Shown: positions 33,077-44,601, numbered from the stretch's first letter. The stretch is DNA of 64,000 nt from Chloranthus sessilifolius (GCA_021018995.1 CM037590.1:38504287-38568286), one strand, 5' to 3'. Notes: a model not told the origin generated them from the letters alone. Numbers and translations are program-made.

Positions 33077-33909
33077 TGTTATATTTATTATTAATATAAT
33101 AAATATTTTAATAATTTAAAGAAAATAAAACTTTATTTGATTTCTTAGTTTTGGGTTGGGTTTTTAGGCAATAGTTATTCTCAAGTTTTATATGCAAATG
33201 AATAGTCCCACATTGGTAAAAATTAAAAGTGTTTAGGCTATATATAGAACCTTTCACCTTCTATTATTGTTTAATAATAATAAGAGAAGTGTGCCTATGG
33301 CGAAGTCATTGGCAGCGTTCAGCGCCAAGGCGCTGCGCGTAGCGTGGCGTGTGCGATTTACGGTCACTATTCAAGCAATTCGGTCTATTGGGCCAAAGAT
33401 TGGTCAAATATTGACCGTTGGACCCAACCGTTTTACAACCGCATATAAAGGTGTATAACCGTTCGAATTTGAATTCGGAAAGTTACAACCTTTCATGCAG
33501 CCGTTGGATGTAGCGGTTGAGATCTTTGAAAGATCTGAGTCGTCTCGAAAATATGACCTGGTCCAATCATATTAAAATTTCTATATAAGGAGGCCTTAGG
33601 ACACGATTGAAACACTCAAATCCATCTAATCCTTGCATAAAACTTGAGAATTCCTCTTGCTATCTTCTTTTGGTGGTACTCCATCGGATTGAGTTTTCTG
33701 GGGCGATCCTCTACTATTGCAAAGTAACGGATCGCATCCAAGAGATTGGGCTCGTTGTATCCTGGAAACGTCTCGCTGGAACCCTTTTGCAAACTCGAAG
33801 ATTTACTCGAGTAGGGAGCGAATAGCGTTTTAAAGACAACGATTACGTGCCTCGAGTCCAATTCTCTTGCCCTTTTCATCATTTTCGGATTGCTCTCTAA
33901 TTTCTAACA
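33077..33909 (+). repeat. Left (5') LTR of copia 1, 833 bp
   Basis: Starts TGTTATATTT, ends AATTTCTAACA. Two TATA-like sites: CTATATATAG (33237-33246) and CTATATAAGG (33581-33590); the second lies in a 389-bp part (33290-33678) that the right LTR lacks. Confidence 0.9.
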
Positions 33910-33935
33910 ATTTTAAAACGCTAATCTCTTTTATA

Positions 33936-36900
33936 ATGGCTTCAAATCAAAGTGATGACTCACGACTTCGTCAAATTGGAGCGATTCACGGCAACAACTT
34001 CGAAGATGGCAAAGAAGATACATTTCGTATTGACGATTTTGAAAGTTGCTTATGTCCTAACCACTCCAAAACCCGCGGAGCCTGAAGATTCTGATAGAGA
34101 ATCTCTTGCTAATGCTCATAAACGTCAGAAATGGGAGCAAGATGATTATATCTGTAAATGGCACATTCTCAATATGCTAGCAAATTCTCTCTTCGATGTG
34201 TGCGAGCATGCATGCGCAATGGAACTTTGGAAGGCCGGAGACAAAGTACAAAACGAAGATGCCAGACAAAGAGCTTCATTGTAAGTCAAGATTTAGATTT
34301 TAAAATGACGATAATAAACCGATTCTCGATCAAGTTCATGAGATTCAGATATTATCGGTCAAATTAATCAAGAGGGCATAAAATGGATCCCATTTTCACA
34401 ATCATGCTATTATCCACAAATTGCCCGCCTCATGGAAGGATCGAAACACTCTCAAACATAAAAAGAAAGAACTTTCGTTTGAAGAGTTGTGCCACCATCT
34501 TCGAGTTGAAGATGAACTTCGTGTTAGCGATAAGAAAGATGAGCAATCTCAATTAACTTCAAAGGCTCATATGGTGGAGGTTGGTACGTCCAAATCACAT
34601 GGAAAGCGGAAAGGCAACTTCAATTCGATAAGGCTAACAAGAAATTTAAGAGCCAAGGTCATCAGGCCAAAAGAAAAAAAAGGCGTTGTTATCACGTGGT
34701 AAACCCGGTCACTTCAAAAAGGATTGCGAGACTTAAAAGGAGAAAGAATCTCAAGCGAATGTGACCGAAGAAAGTTTGTAGCCATGATTTCCAAATCAAC
34801 ATGGTTGGAAGCGAAAAGACCGGTGGATCGATTCGTGCCACTAGGCATGTTTTGTAATCCGATCTTTCTTTGCCAACTATGCGGAGGACACAAACGGACA
34901 AGAGCTCTTTATGGGGAACGCTTCAACGCAAAGGTCAAGGGTTCGGGGAAAATCAATCTTAAATTGACCTCGATAAGACCCTTACTTTGACCGATGTCTT
35001 TGTATGTTCCCGAGATTCGTGAATCGATCTCACCGATTTACTCAATAAACATGGTTTCAAGTTAGTCTTTGAATCGGATAAAGTTGTAATCACTAAGGGT
35101 GGTGTATTTGTGGGGAAAGGATATGTCTCGTAATGGGATGTTCAAATTGAATGTAATCAATGAAATGCCTTCTTCCGCTTATATTGTTGATTCTCTTTCA
35201 TTATGGCATGATAGATTAGGGCATGTGAATGCTAATCGCTTAAATTCTATGATAAAATTAGGATTAATTCCTAGATGCGAAAAATATTCATGATAAATGT
35301 AGAATTTGCTCAAACTAAAATCACTAGAAAACCTTTCAATAAAGTAGAAAGAAAATCTCATATTTTAGAACTCATTCATTACGATATTTGTGATTTAAAT
35401 AGTATTTTAACTAGAGGAGGAAAAAGATATTTTATAACATTTATTGATGATTATTCAAAATATACTTATGTTTATTTGTTAAAACATAAAGATGAAGCTT
35501 TAGGAAAATTTAAAGCTTATAAAGAAGAAGTTGAAAATCTTAAATTTTAAAATTAAAACTTTAAAATCGATAGAGGAGAATACACTTCCAATGATTTTAG
35601 TGAATTTTGTGAAAATGTGGGGTCAGTACATTTTACTTTTCGCACCTTACACTCCTCAAATGTAATGGTACAATGAGAAAGAAAAATCGAACTTTAATAG
35701 AAATGGTAAATGCTATGCTTTTAAACTCGTTTAAATTTAAATTTATGGGGTGAAGCACTTCTCACCGCTTGTCATCTTTTAAATAGAGTGCCACAAAGAG
35801 TTCTAGTATAACTCCCTATGAGTTATGGAAGAAAAGGAAACCAAATCTTATATATCTCAAAGTGTGGGGTGTCGAGCTCGGTTAGATTACGAGATCTTAA
35901 AAGACCCAAATTAGGTAATAGGGCCATTGAATGCGTATTTATTGGATACTCATTAACCAAAGAAAGCCTCTGATTTTTGGTAATTGAATCTAAAGGTGCA
36001 ATTGATCAAAATAGTATAATTGAATCTAGAGATGCTGAATTTATGAACATTATTTTCTTCTATTCCTAGAATTAATGAAAATTCTGATAAAGAAAAATTA
36101 ATTATAAATTCTGAAAATATAGAAAACACGGATCTCAGAAAAAGCAAAAGAGTGCGAAAAGAAAAAACTTTTGGTTCGAATTTTTATATGTTTGTAGTAG
36201 AGGAACAAGATCGACAAGTAAAGGAAACCATGTTTTCTTTTCATATTGAAAATGATCCATTAACATTTAATGAGGCTATAAAATGTAAGATCTTGCTTTT
36301 GGAAGGAAGCAATAAATGATGAAATAGAATCTATAATGGGTAATAAAACATGGAAACTAGTTGATCTTCCCTAGGATCTAAACCTATAGCTTGTAAATGG
36401 GTTTTCAAACGAAAACTTAAAGCTGATGGAACTATAGAAAAGTTTAAGGCCCGATTGGTGGCAAAAAGGATTTAGACAAAAAGAAGGGATTGACTTTTTT
36501 GATACTTATGCACCAAAGAGCTAATTTCAACTATTAGGATCTTAATAGCACTTGCTTCTATTTATCATTTACAAATTCATCAAATGGATGTAAAAACTGC
36601 ATTCTTAAATGGTGAATTAGAAGAAGAAGTTTATATGGAGCAACCTGAAGGTTTTGTAATGACCGGGCAGGAGCATAAAGTTTGTAAATTAATTAAATCT
36701 CTTTATGGTTTAAAACAAGCTCCTAAACAATGGCATGAAAAATTTGAAAGTGTTATTGTTTCTAACGGTTTCAAAATTAATGAATCTGATAAATGTGTTT
36801 ATAGTAAATTTTCTGTAAATAAGGGAGTTATCATATGTTTATATGTAGATGATATGCTTATATTTGGCACTGATTTAGATAGTATAATGGATACTAAATC

Positions 36901-37786
36901 TTTTCTCTCTTCTAATTTTGATATGAAAGATATGGGTAATGCTGATGTCATCTTAGGAATCAAAATAGTAAGAAACGACAATGAGCTTACTTTAACCCAG
37001 TCTCATTACATAGAGAAAATTCTCAATAAATATAATCATTTAGATGGTAAACCTGCATCTACACCATATGATCCTAGCATCAAACTTGTTTATAATAAAG
37101 GTAGATCTGTAAATCAGTTAGAATATGCTAGAGTAATCGGTAGTTTGATGTATGCAATGCACTGTACTAGGCCTGACTTGGCATATGCAGTTGGAAAATT
37201 AAGTAGGTATACATGTAATCCATGTCATGATCATTGGAATGCTATATCTCGTGTATTTAGATATTTAAAAGGAAGTGTACATTATGGATTGCATTATTCT
37301 GGTTTTCCTAATGTTTTAGAAGGATACAGTGATGCAAGTTGGAATTCAGATTCAGATGAATCCAAGGCTACGAGTGGATGGGTATTCACTCTCGGTGGTG
37401 CTGCGATCTCATGGGGATCTAAAAAACAAACATGTATTACTCATTCTACAATGGAATCTGAGTTTATTGCCTTAACGGCATGTGGCAAAGAGGCAGAATG
37501 GCTTCGAAATTTACTCTTAGAATTCCTTTGTCAAAGCCTATGCCACCTATTACAATAAATTGTGATAGTGAGGCTACGAGGCAAAAAGCCTACAATAAAA
37601 TATAATGGTAAGAACAGACATATTGGTCTACGACACCGTTATGTTAGAGAATTACTCAAGGATGGAGTAATTGGGATAGACTCAATTCGGACCAATAATA
37701 ATTTGGCTGATCCATTTACCAAAGGACTTTCTAGAGAATTGGTAAAGAAAACATCTATCGGGATAGGACTAAAACCATATAGTTGA
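33936..37786 (+). pseudogene. Broken gag-pol of copia 1
   Basis: Gag starts at ATG 33936 and shifts frame near 33985; the conserved gag core (KVAYVL, KWEQDDYICKWHILN) is read from 33952-34284. A zinc-knuckle remnant (C-Y-H, then G-H-F-K-K-D-C in shifting frames) lies at about 34688-34730. The GAG-pre-integrase motif is at 35200-35260 (LGHVNANRL). Integrase begins at about 35370 (HYDICDL, FIDDYSKYTYVYLL) and breaks near 35550; the usual catalytic Glu segment at about 35685 reads NGTMRKKN, lacking the Glu. Reverse transcriptase and RNase H are open from 36584 to 37558 with YVDDM at about 36841-36855 and the RNase H acids in GYSDASW and MESEF, then a shift before 37562-37786. Described only; it cannot make a full polyprotein. 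Confidence 0.9.
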
Positions 37787-38335
37787 TCACCTATGTCAAA
37801 AATCCAACTTAATATTTGTTCACCAAATCCTTAAGTTCAATGGAAGAACGACATGAGAGTGATGATTAGAAGCACTTTAATTTAGCTAAAATGTCCATCC
37901 CAAGACAGTGTCAAGTGCTTGGAATCAGAATGACAAAGAGAAGGATGAGTACATACTCATAATAAGTCCGTAACATTTTATGTTAATGTGTTTGATTCTG
38001 AAACATATTGACGGACTTACCTATGTGAATGTGGATGCGGCCGCTTCTATGAGATTATGGTTTTCTCAAATAAACATTCATGAAACTGTGGTATAAGCAC
38101 AAGGCCATAATAGTGCTAGCTTTATAGAAAACTCGATCTTAAGAAAAATATATGTGTGTTATTTATCCGGTCATGTCATATAGGGTTCTCAGTTCAAGAC
38201 TATGGTCTCTGTGCACCCTGATAAGACTTTGATAAGTTTACACTAAGTGAAGGTTCAAACCCAAAAGGTACCTTTCATGGTATGCACATATTTTCAGTAC
38301 CAGTGTCTTTATTTTATTTAAAATTTGTGGGGGAT

Positions 38336-38805
38336 TGTTATATTTATTATTAATATAATAAATATTTTAATAATTTAAAGAAAATAAAACTTTATTTGAT
38401 TTCTTAGTTTTGGGTTGGGTTTTTAGGCAATAGTTATTCTCAAGTTTTATATGCAAATGAATAGTCCCACATTGGTAAAAATTAAAAGTGTTTAGGCTAT
38501 ATATAGAACCTTTCACCTTCTATTATTGTTTAATAATAATAAGAGAAGAGTGTGCCTAGCGGCGAGCCGCTCCATCGGATTGAGTTTTCTGGGGCGATCC
38601 TCTACTATTGCAAAGTAACGGATCGCATCCAAGAGATTGGGCTCGTTGTATCCTGGAAACGTCTCGCTGGAACCCTTTTGCAAACTCGAAGATTTACTCG
38701 AGTAGGGAGCGAATAGCGTTTTAAAGACAACGATTACGTGCCTCGAGTCCAATTCTCTTGCCCTTTTCATCATTTTCGGATTTCTGTTCTCTGTAATTTC
38801 TAACA
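38336..38805 (+). repeat. Right (3') LTR of copia 1, 470 bp
   Basis: The first 213 bp equal the left LTR. 21 bp (38549-38569) then replace 389 bp of the left LTR, and the remainder matches again except for a few bases near the end (gatttctgttctctg versus gattgctctc). Confidence 0.9.
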
Positions 38806-38810
38806 GGTAG
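38806..38810. repeat. Target duplication GGTAG (right) of copia 1
   Basis: Exact copy of 33072-33076. Confidence 0.9.
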
Positions 38811-39085
38811 TACATAGTATAAAATCCTAAAAATGAGAAAATCTTTCTTTTTAACACATGTGCCACGATACAAATATGGTGTGCAAGTCTTAGCTACCAA
38901 ATTCCCCTAATCCCCCAGGGAGGGCATAGATTGCTAGAGTTAGAGATAGAGGGTCATGCTGGAGTCATTAATTGCGTCTAATGCTCTTTTGGAATTTGTT
39001 TACGCGCAATTCTTAGAAGGAAATGAAAGCTTGAAACCTTAACGGGGTTAATTCTTGGGAGAAAAGAGACGTGTGTTCTTTTCTC

Positions 39086-39460
39086 GGCTACCTCTGCTTC
39101 GGCTCACGCATTCTCTCAAAGCGCCTATGTCTTACACCCCTTGATTCCTTTTAATCGAATGATGAAGATCGTGTTGCACCCCTTTCTTTCACACAATAGA
39201 TCTTGAGATCATTGTACACTTATAAGACGTCAATTTGAACGTGAGACGTGTCATATGATTTAAGAGACATTTTAAAAAGATCTATCACACATGGAATAAG
39301 AAAATGACCGTCGGATAGTTCGCCATGATCTAAAGATCTATTGTGTGGAATATCAGGGTGGAAGATTACCTCCATCATTTGATGCGATGCAATTAATGAT
39401 TTTCAAGGGTTTTAATACATGGGCGCTTTCACAGAATGCGAGGGCGCAAAGGGAGGTACC
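39086..39460. mobile_element. P1 copy with both ends
   Basis: Left end GGCTACCTCTGCTTCGGC then 'cacgcattctctcaaagcgcc'. Right end 'gggcgctttcacagaatgcgagggcgcaaagggaggtacc'. The inner arms include 'cacacaatagatcttgagatcat' and 'atgatctaaagatctattgtgtgg'. 375 bp. Flanks 'ttcttttct' and 'ttctttctc' may be a worn target duplication. Confidence 0.75.
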
Positions 39461-39599
39461 CTTCTTTCTCTTTCTCTTGAGGGAAAAAGATCCCAATCGT
39501 ATAGTGATGTGGTTGTTCAAAATCTCAAAGAGACAATGTTTCTCGCAATCTCCGACACACTATGGTTTGTTATGCCCAACAAACTATCCCCATGTTTCT

Positions 39600-39800
39600 T
39601 GCCATCTCCAACATTAGGGCTGTGCAATTGTGCATATTTTAGGCCGAACAGACTAAGTTGGACCGAATCGCTGGTTTTGGTCCGATTTAGACGGATACCG
39701 ATTTGGGTTTGATTTGACAAAAAGAGAAACTAAAAAGTTCAATTTGATTTCGGCTCCAAGCCTTCCCAAGCAGAAATCAATAAAACCAAACCGATTATAT
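39600..39800. repeat. Diverged hAT-type (GGTTTGG/AACCGA core) fragment
   Basis: Starts 'attagggctgtgcaat' and iterates 'ggaccgaatcg', 'ggtccgattt' and 'aaaccaaaccgatt'. This resembles the core words of 24302-24693 and 57363-57762, but the right end is not clear. It is followed by a short (TA)n. Confidence 0.35.
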
Positions 39801-39894
39801 ATATATAAGAATGAGACCAGAGTATCGAAATATGTGGACGTATAAGGTTCGTGTGGAATAGTTTTTATAATATTGAGCAACTACTTTCATACAC

Positions 39895-40745
39895 AACGAG
39901 ATTTCACATGGCACACATTACGCTCAAACAATATTTTTGGTGACTTGTATCACATGAAATGAGAAATAGATCATCTTGGTATGTTCATGGTCTATAGATC
40001 CATCGTGTGGAAGATTAGGGTAAAAAATGATCAAGATTGTCAAATTTGAAGCAAACAACAGTTTTAAGGGGTTTTGAAGCGCTTGAGGGTTTGTGTGAAT
40101 GTACTTAAATTGTTAACTGCTTGAATCAGATAATGGAAATCTTTTTTGCTCCAATCTTCAGCACGATGGATCTTGAGAACTTAAGCCTCTCATCAAATGG
40201 TCGATTTTGATTCAAAATGGCAGCCAGCCTGAAAAGTGAACATGATCATGAGCGGTTCTAAAACTACTTTTCACTTTTCAGGCCATGTGTCACATGAAAT
40301 CAAAATTTGATTGTCTAATAATAAGCTCATGATCTCAAAATCGATTGGGGCATTGGAGTAAAAAATATTTCCATTCCAATCTATCAACAGTTTACGTGTG
40401 TCACAAACGGATTGAGAACGAAGAATCTTGAGAGCATAACGGTCTGTTTATTAAATGTAGTTTGAGCGTTATGTGTGCCATGTGGAAGCTTGTGTCATAT
40501 GTAAGACGGTTACTATTGTTATTGTTGTCTACACTCTATAGTTTTAAATCTTATTTTATAGCAAAACATTTTTTTGCTTTGAAATGAGTGCAAACTTTTT
40601 GACGATTTGTATGGTACGTTAGTAGTCTGAAAATCCATCGTGGGGAAAAGATGACCCAAATCGTCTGATTTGATATAATCAACCGTTTCGGGTGGTTTCG
40701 AATGTAGGCGGCTTTCTTTTTAAATATGTGTGACACTACATATTT
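39895..40745. mobile_element. Cluster of three P1 fragments
   Basis: 39895-40080 (catggtctatagatccatcgtgtggaag, right arm), 40095-40385 (both arms: gatggatcttgagaac ... ctcatgatctcaaaatcg; central mirror cctgaaaagtgaa / ttcacttttcagg) and 40390-40700 (worn). Together they fill the interval; no gene. Confidence 0.55.
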
Positions 40746-40784
40746 GGTGTGCAAGTTGTAGCTCCTTAAAGAAACATAAACAAT

Positions 40785-40985
40785 TTGATACCTCTTTTCG
40801 CAAAAACAAGTTTCATGGAAGCGCCAGCGTCTGAAGCCCCTTGAAACTCATTGACTGCTTGGAATCAGAGGATGGAGATCAATTGTCAACACAATCTTCC
40901 ACCATAATGGATCTTAAGATTATGAGCTTACTATCAATCAGTTTTCCCGTCCATGTGTCACAAAAACAGGAAAATAAAGCCAAAC
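40785..40985. mobile_element. P1 left-arm copy
   Basis: 'gatacctcttttcgcaaaa', 'tggaagcgcc', 'attgactgcttggaatcagaggatggagatcaa', 'atcttccaccataatggatcttaagattatgagc', 'ccatgtgtcacaa'. The right arm is missing; P2 sequence follows. Confidence 0.6.
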
Positions 40986-41268
40986 CTTGCACACAAGATT
41001 TGTATCATGTCACAAGGTAAGAAAGAAAGACTTTACTATTTTTGTGATTTATGACATGTGGAAAACCACCAAAGTCGTCTGATTTGAAGATCATAATGTA
41101 CCTATCTTTGAGGCAAAAAATTAACAGGAAACATGATTTCTTGCAATTGATTTGTCAACGTCAACCATTGAATCAGATGATGACCTTTGATTGTATTAAA
41201 TTAGATAATAGAGATTATGTTTCATGTCAATCTTTGGCCTTAAAGATCTTTACATCATGGCAAGGATT

Positions 41269-41375
41269 AAAATTTCAGTCGAAATAACCAAAATTTCGGC
41301 CTAAATTATCGGTTTCGGTCCCCACCGAAAAGATAATTTGGACCGAAAATTCCGTCTCAAAATCCCTATCGGCGC
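41269..41375. mobile_element. TTTCGGCCGAAA-type element, left part
   Basis: Begins AAGGATTAAAATTTCAG and continues with 'aaaatttcggcc', 'ggtttcggtccccaccgaaa' words. No right end was found. Confidence 0.45.
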
Positions 41376-41498
41376 CGTCCAGCAGAGTCGCTATTTTTGG
41401 CAAGGGTATCTCCTATAGCCACTTTTGGCAAGCCCTCTAGTGCTCGGTAGAAATAAAATTTCATTCTCTCTCCGGCCAAACCATAGAATATATTAAAG

Positions 41499-41919
41499 GG
41501 TAACTTGTTTGCTCGCATGTATTCACTGAAAGCGCTCACGTCACAAACTCCTTGATAGCCATTGAATGTTTTGGAAATAATAGAGATCTTGTTTCATACC
41601 AGTCTTCTACATAATAGATCTTGAGATCATGCCGCACCTATCAAACGGATAGTTTTGATTCCATGTGTGACAAATTCTCAAAAATTGATCCTTGAATCAT
41701 ATAGCACATCACGCTCAAACGTGAATTTAGGGTCATTCTTTGGAGATCTATGACAGATCGGATCAACAACTGACCGTTTCGATAGGTGAACAAGATCTAT
41801 TGTGTGAAAGATCTGGGTGAAACACGACTTCCATCATCTAATCTGATGCAATCAATGATTTTCAAGGGGTCTAGGGTTTGAGCGTTTTTAGACAATGCGT
41901 CAGTGCAAAGAAAGGAACC
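41499..41919. mobile_element. P1 copy with both ends and 8-bp target duplication
   Basis: Left end GGTAACTTGTTTGCTCGCAT then 'attcactgaaagcgctcacg'; right end 'gagcgtttttagacaatgcgtcagtgcaaagaaaggaacc'. ATATTAAA precedes it (41490-41497) and follows it (41922-41929), with one to two extra G/C bases. The two arms are well preserved on both sides of 'gcacatcacgctcaaacgtga'. Best copy for defining P1. Confidence 0.75.
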
Positions 41920-42049
41920 CGATATTAAAATAAGAACGAAAAAAATACTATTTTGAAGGAGTAGGTAAAATAACTATCCTTTGATAGGAGAGTTTATTAA
42001 AAAGGGGGTGATAGGAAAATCCGAATTTAGCTATCCTTGCTAGAGATCC

Positions 42050-42256
42050 AAAGTAACAATGAAGTCTTTATTTTGAATCATGGAACAAATCTTGTATGCA
42101 AAGTTTTGGCTCCCAAAAAAAAGTAGCACTAAAATTATATTTGAGTGTAACATGTGTCATATGGTTTAGGGCCATGTTTTAAGTATCCCTGCCACATAAA
42201 ATAAAAATTAATCTTTTGATGGTACGATGATAAAGGTCTCAAGATCTATTGTGTGC
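42050..42256. mobile_element. P1 fragment
   Basis: 'aacatgtgtcatatggttta', 'cttttgatggtacgatgataaaggtctcaagatctattgtgtg' (right arm), interrupted by the element at 42257. Confidence 0.55.
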
Positions 42257-42379
42257 AAGGATCAGAATGTTGGCCGAAATTATCGGCTTTGGTCTCCACC
42301 GAAACAATAATTTGGACAGAAATTTCAGCCTAAATTTGTATGGGACTCAAAATTTTGATAAAAAAGAAAAATGATCCTT
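42257..42379. mobile_element. TTTCGGCCGAAA-type element, worn copy
   Basis: Left AAGGATCAGAATGTTGGCC, right 'caaaattttgat ... atgatcctt' are inverted; core words 'ccgaaattatcgg', 'ccaccgaaac'. It sits in the arm of a P1 copy. Confidence 0.5.
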
Positions 42380-43566
42380 ATAAAACGAACCTGTTGGGAG
42401 TGAACAGAGGTATAGTAAACAATTTAGGGATTTTTGCAAACATGCCCCTCGGAAATTAAGCCTATTTGCTATGCAGTCCCTCTAGTGATGTTCCGTGCGC
42501 AAATAACCCATTGCCATGACGTGTTTTGACTTGCCGTAATGGGTTGGAAAGGTAACCCAAGGTTTAGACATTGGAAATGTCTAAAATGCCCTTTAGTTGT
42601 CAATTCAATTAAAAAAAAAAAAATCCAAGTCTTCTTCCTTCCGGCATTTCGCCTAAACACCGAATTCATTGAAACAACTTTTGGAAAAACGAAAAACCCA
42701 AAAAAAAGCTACTAGCACGATGCAGGAAGTGCTCCAAAATAAGGACCCTAATCCAATAAGAAAATAGCCCCTAGAGAAATATGTTTCCTTGGGCTTTCGA
42801 AATTACAGATTGACAGTTTCACCCATTAGGAGTTCCTAAACCTGTTGAGTGTTGATAAGACCGAAAGAAAGCATATTGCATAGAATGGGGGAGCATCAAC
42901 CGTTGTAGATAATGGGAATCCACATGATGTTGAAGTAGGAGCTACCACCACTATAGATGGAAGTAGCTAAGCCACTGATTGAAACCTAAGGCTCCATGTA
43001 ATTTGGGTGCTTGACACTGATTGAAACCTAAGGTTCCATGTAATTTGGGTGCTTCTCATATGAACTATATTAATAAAAAATTTATGGCTAATACCCTTAT
43101 CGTAGTCTTATATTTTGTAGTGAAAATTTACTAATAAGTTGAATTGACTTGATTCATAGTTATGGTCACTGTTAACTATTTACAAGATGTATGTCACAGA
43201 CCAATTGGTATACATATGTAGGTCAACAACCTGTGTGATCTGGTATTGTTTCGTAATCTGCCCACTTGTACGAATAACAAGTGGATTGGTTTTTCTCTTC
43301 TCATCTTTGCTTTTCCCCGACTCTATAATGGCAAACATATGGAGAAATCTGAGCCACATTAATCTGAGCGCAGAATCTCACGAGGAGAAATCTGACCGTA
43401 GATGGAAGAAATCCACGCAATTGGTACCAGCAATAATTGATTTAGTTGGTCAGTCGTACGGTGACCCCATCATCCTCGTAACTTGGTACGCCTTGGGAAG
43501 AACCGCTGAACTTGATTGTTTACCAATTTAAAATGTTAAAGTTAAAGTTACAACCCGTGACTGCAA
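42380..43566. other. Intergenic DNA upstream of CXE
   Basis: 'attgaaacctaaggctccatgtaatttgggtgctt' is repeated in tandem (about 42978-43054, unit 46-47 bp). A CACTA-type right end (ttatattttgtagtg) lies at 43108-43122. No gene; the open frame at 43187-43531 has no recognisable feature. Confidence 0.45.
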
Positions 43567-43570
43567 ATTC

Positions 43571-43578
43571 TATATATT
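43571..43578 (+). promoter_or_regulatory. TATA box of CXE
   Basis: TATATATT, 40 bp before the ATG, followed by a pyrimidine-rich patch (43582-43616). If initiation is 25-32 bp downstream, the 5' leader is only about 10-20 nt. Confidence 0.6.
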
Positions 43579-43617
43579 CCCCACTTTTCATCTCCTCCCT
43601 TAGCTCCTTCCCTTCCT

Positions 43618-44601
43618 ATGGATTCTAATGCCGACATGGGCTACGAATGCCTTCCTTTCGTTCGCGCATACAAAGACGGCCGAGTAGAAAGACTTCTACC
43701 CACACCCACCGTGGCTCCATCCATCGACCCTCAAACCGGCGTTTCATCCAAAGACGTCTTCTTTAAACCCCACGCCACCATTTCTGCTCGCTTATACCTC
43801 CCTAAACTCACCCAAAACTCCCCCAAACTCCCAATTCTCGTTTACTTCCACGGAGGAGGGTTCGTTTATGAGTCTGCGTTTTCTCCCATGTACCACAACT
43901 ACCTTAACTCCCTGGTCGCCCACACTAAAGTTGTTGCCATTTCAGTAGAATATAGAAGAGCCCCCGAGCACCCTCTCCCAACAGCCCACGACGACTCTTG
44001 GGCTGTGCTCCAATGGGTAGCTTCCCATGCCCATAGTAATTCAGTACAAGTCCCTGAGCTCTGGCTCACCCAGTACGCCGATTTTGGACGGCTTTTCTTG
44101 TCGGGAGATAGCGCAGGCGCTAATATTGCTCACCACATGGCCATTCGAGCTGGGGTTAATGGGTTGAACCAGGGTGCATTGATTCATGGGGTGGTTTTAA
44201 TTCATCCTTACTTTTGGGGGTCAATGGTGATTGGGTCTGAGTTGTCGAACTGGGACCTTAAGGTGAAGGAGATGTTAGATAAACTATGGGCATTTCTGTG
44301 CCCAACTTCATCGGATGGTGAAGATGCTGATGATCATCCACTTATTAATCCTGTGGCTCCGAAAGCACCGAGCTTGAAGGGGCTGGGTTGCTCTAAGGTG
44401 TTGGTTTGTGTTGCAGAGAAAGATGTGTTGAGGGATAGAGGGTGGGTTTACTATGATGCGTTGAGGAAGAGTGGGTGGAGAGGGGTGGTGGAGTTGTTGG
44501 AATCGGAAGGGGAGAACCACATCTTCCATCTCTACAACCCAACTGGTGAAATGGCCCAAGCTATGATGGAACGCCTCGTTTCTTTCTTTAACCCATTATA
44601 A
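43618..44601 (+). CDS. CXE: Plant carboxylesterase (CXE), alpha/beta hydrolase, HSL/GID1 class
   Basis: One uninterrupted 984-bp exon, 327 aa, no signal peptide, so probably cytosolic. It carries the oxyanion-hole motif HGGG (78-81, in YFHGGGFVYESA) and the nucleophile elbow GDSAG with Ser165. The catalytic Asp269 is in EKDVLRDRG and His301 in GENHIFHL. Ser-His-Asp are all present, unlike the gibberellin receptor GID1, whose His is replaced, so an active esterase is expected. Plant CXEs hydrolyse carboxylic esters of small metabolites and xenobiotics; the substrate cannot be told from sequence. Length and order are standard for the family. The GC-richer 5' half contrasts with the AT-rich flanks. 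A TATA box and pyrimidine patch lie just upstream. Confidence 0.93.
   Translation: MDSNADMGYECLPFVRAYKDGRVERLLPTPTVAPSIDPQTGVSSKDVFFKPHATISARLYLPKLTQNSPKLPILVYFHGGGFVYESAFSPMYHNYLNSLVAHTKVVAISVEYRRAPEHPLPTAHDDSWAVLQWVASHAHSNSVQVPELWLTQYADFGRLFLSGDSAGANIAHHMAIRAGVNGLNQGALIHGVVLIHPYFWGSMVIGSELSNWDLKVKEMLDKLWAFLCPTSSDGEDADDHPLINPVAPKAPSLKGLGCSKVLVCVAEKDVLRDRGWVYYDALRKSGWRGVVELLESEGENHIFHLYNPTGEMAQAMMERLVSFFNPL

Larger units (their letters stand above)
33077..38805 (+). mobile_element. Ty1/copia LTR retrotransposon, copia 1
   Basis: Complete outline: LTR TG...CA at 33077-33909, body, second LTR at 38336-38805, flanked by exact GGTAG. Order gag, zinc knuckle, integrase, reverse transcriptase, RNase H places it in Ty1/copia. 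The body is broken by many indels, yet the alignable LTR parts look identical over the first 213 bp. The left LTR is 833 bp and the right one 470 bp. A polypurine tract GTGGGGGAT (38327-38335) precedes the right LTR. The sequence after the left LTR (attttaaaacgc) is not the usual initiator-Met primer site. Confidence 0.93.

Noticed and set aside
43187..43531. 114-aa open frame upstream of CXE
   Set aside because: No recognisable domain, irregular composition, and it overlaps the likely promoter region.
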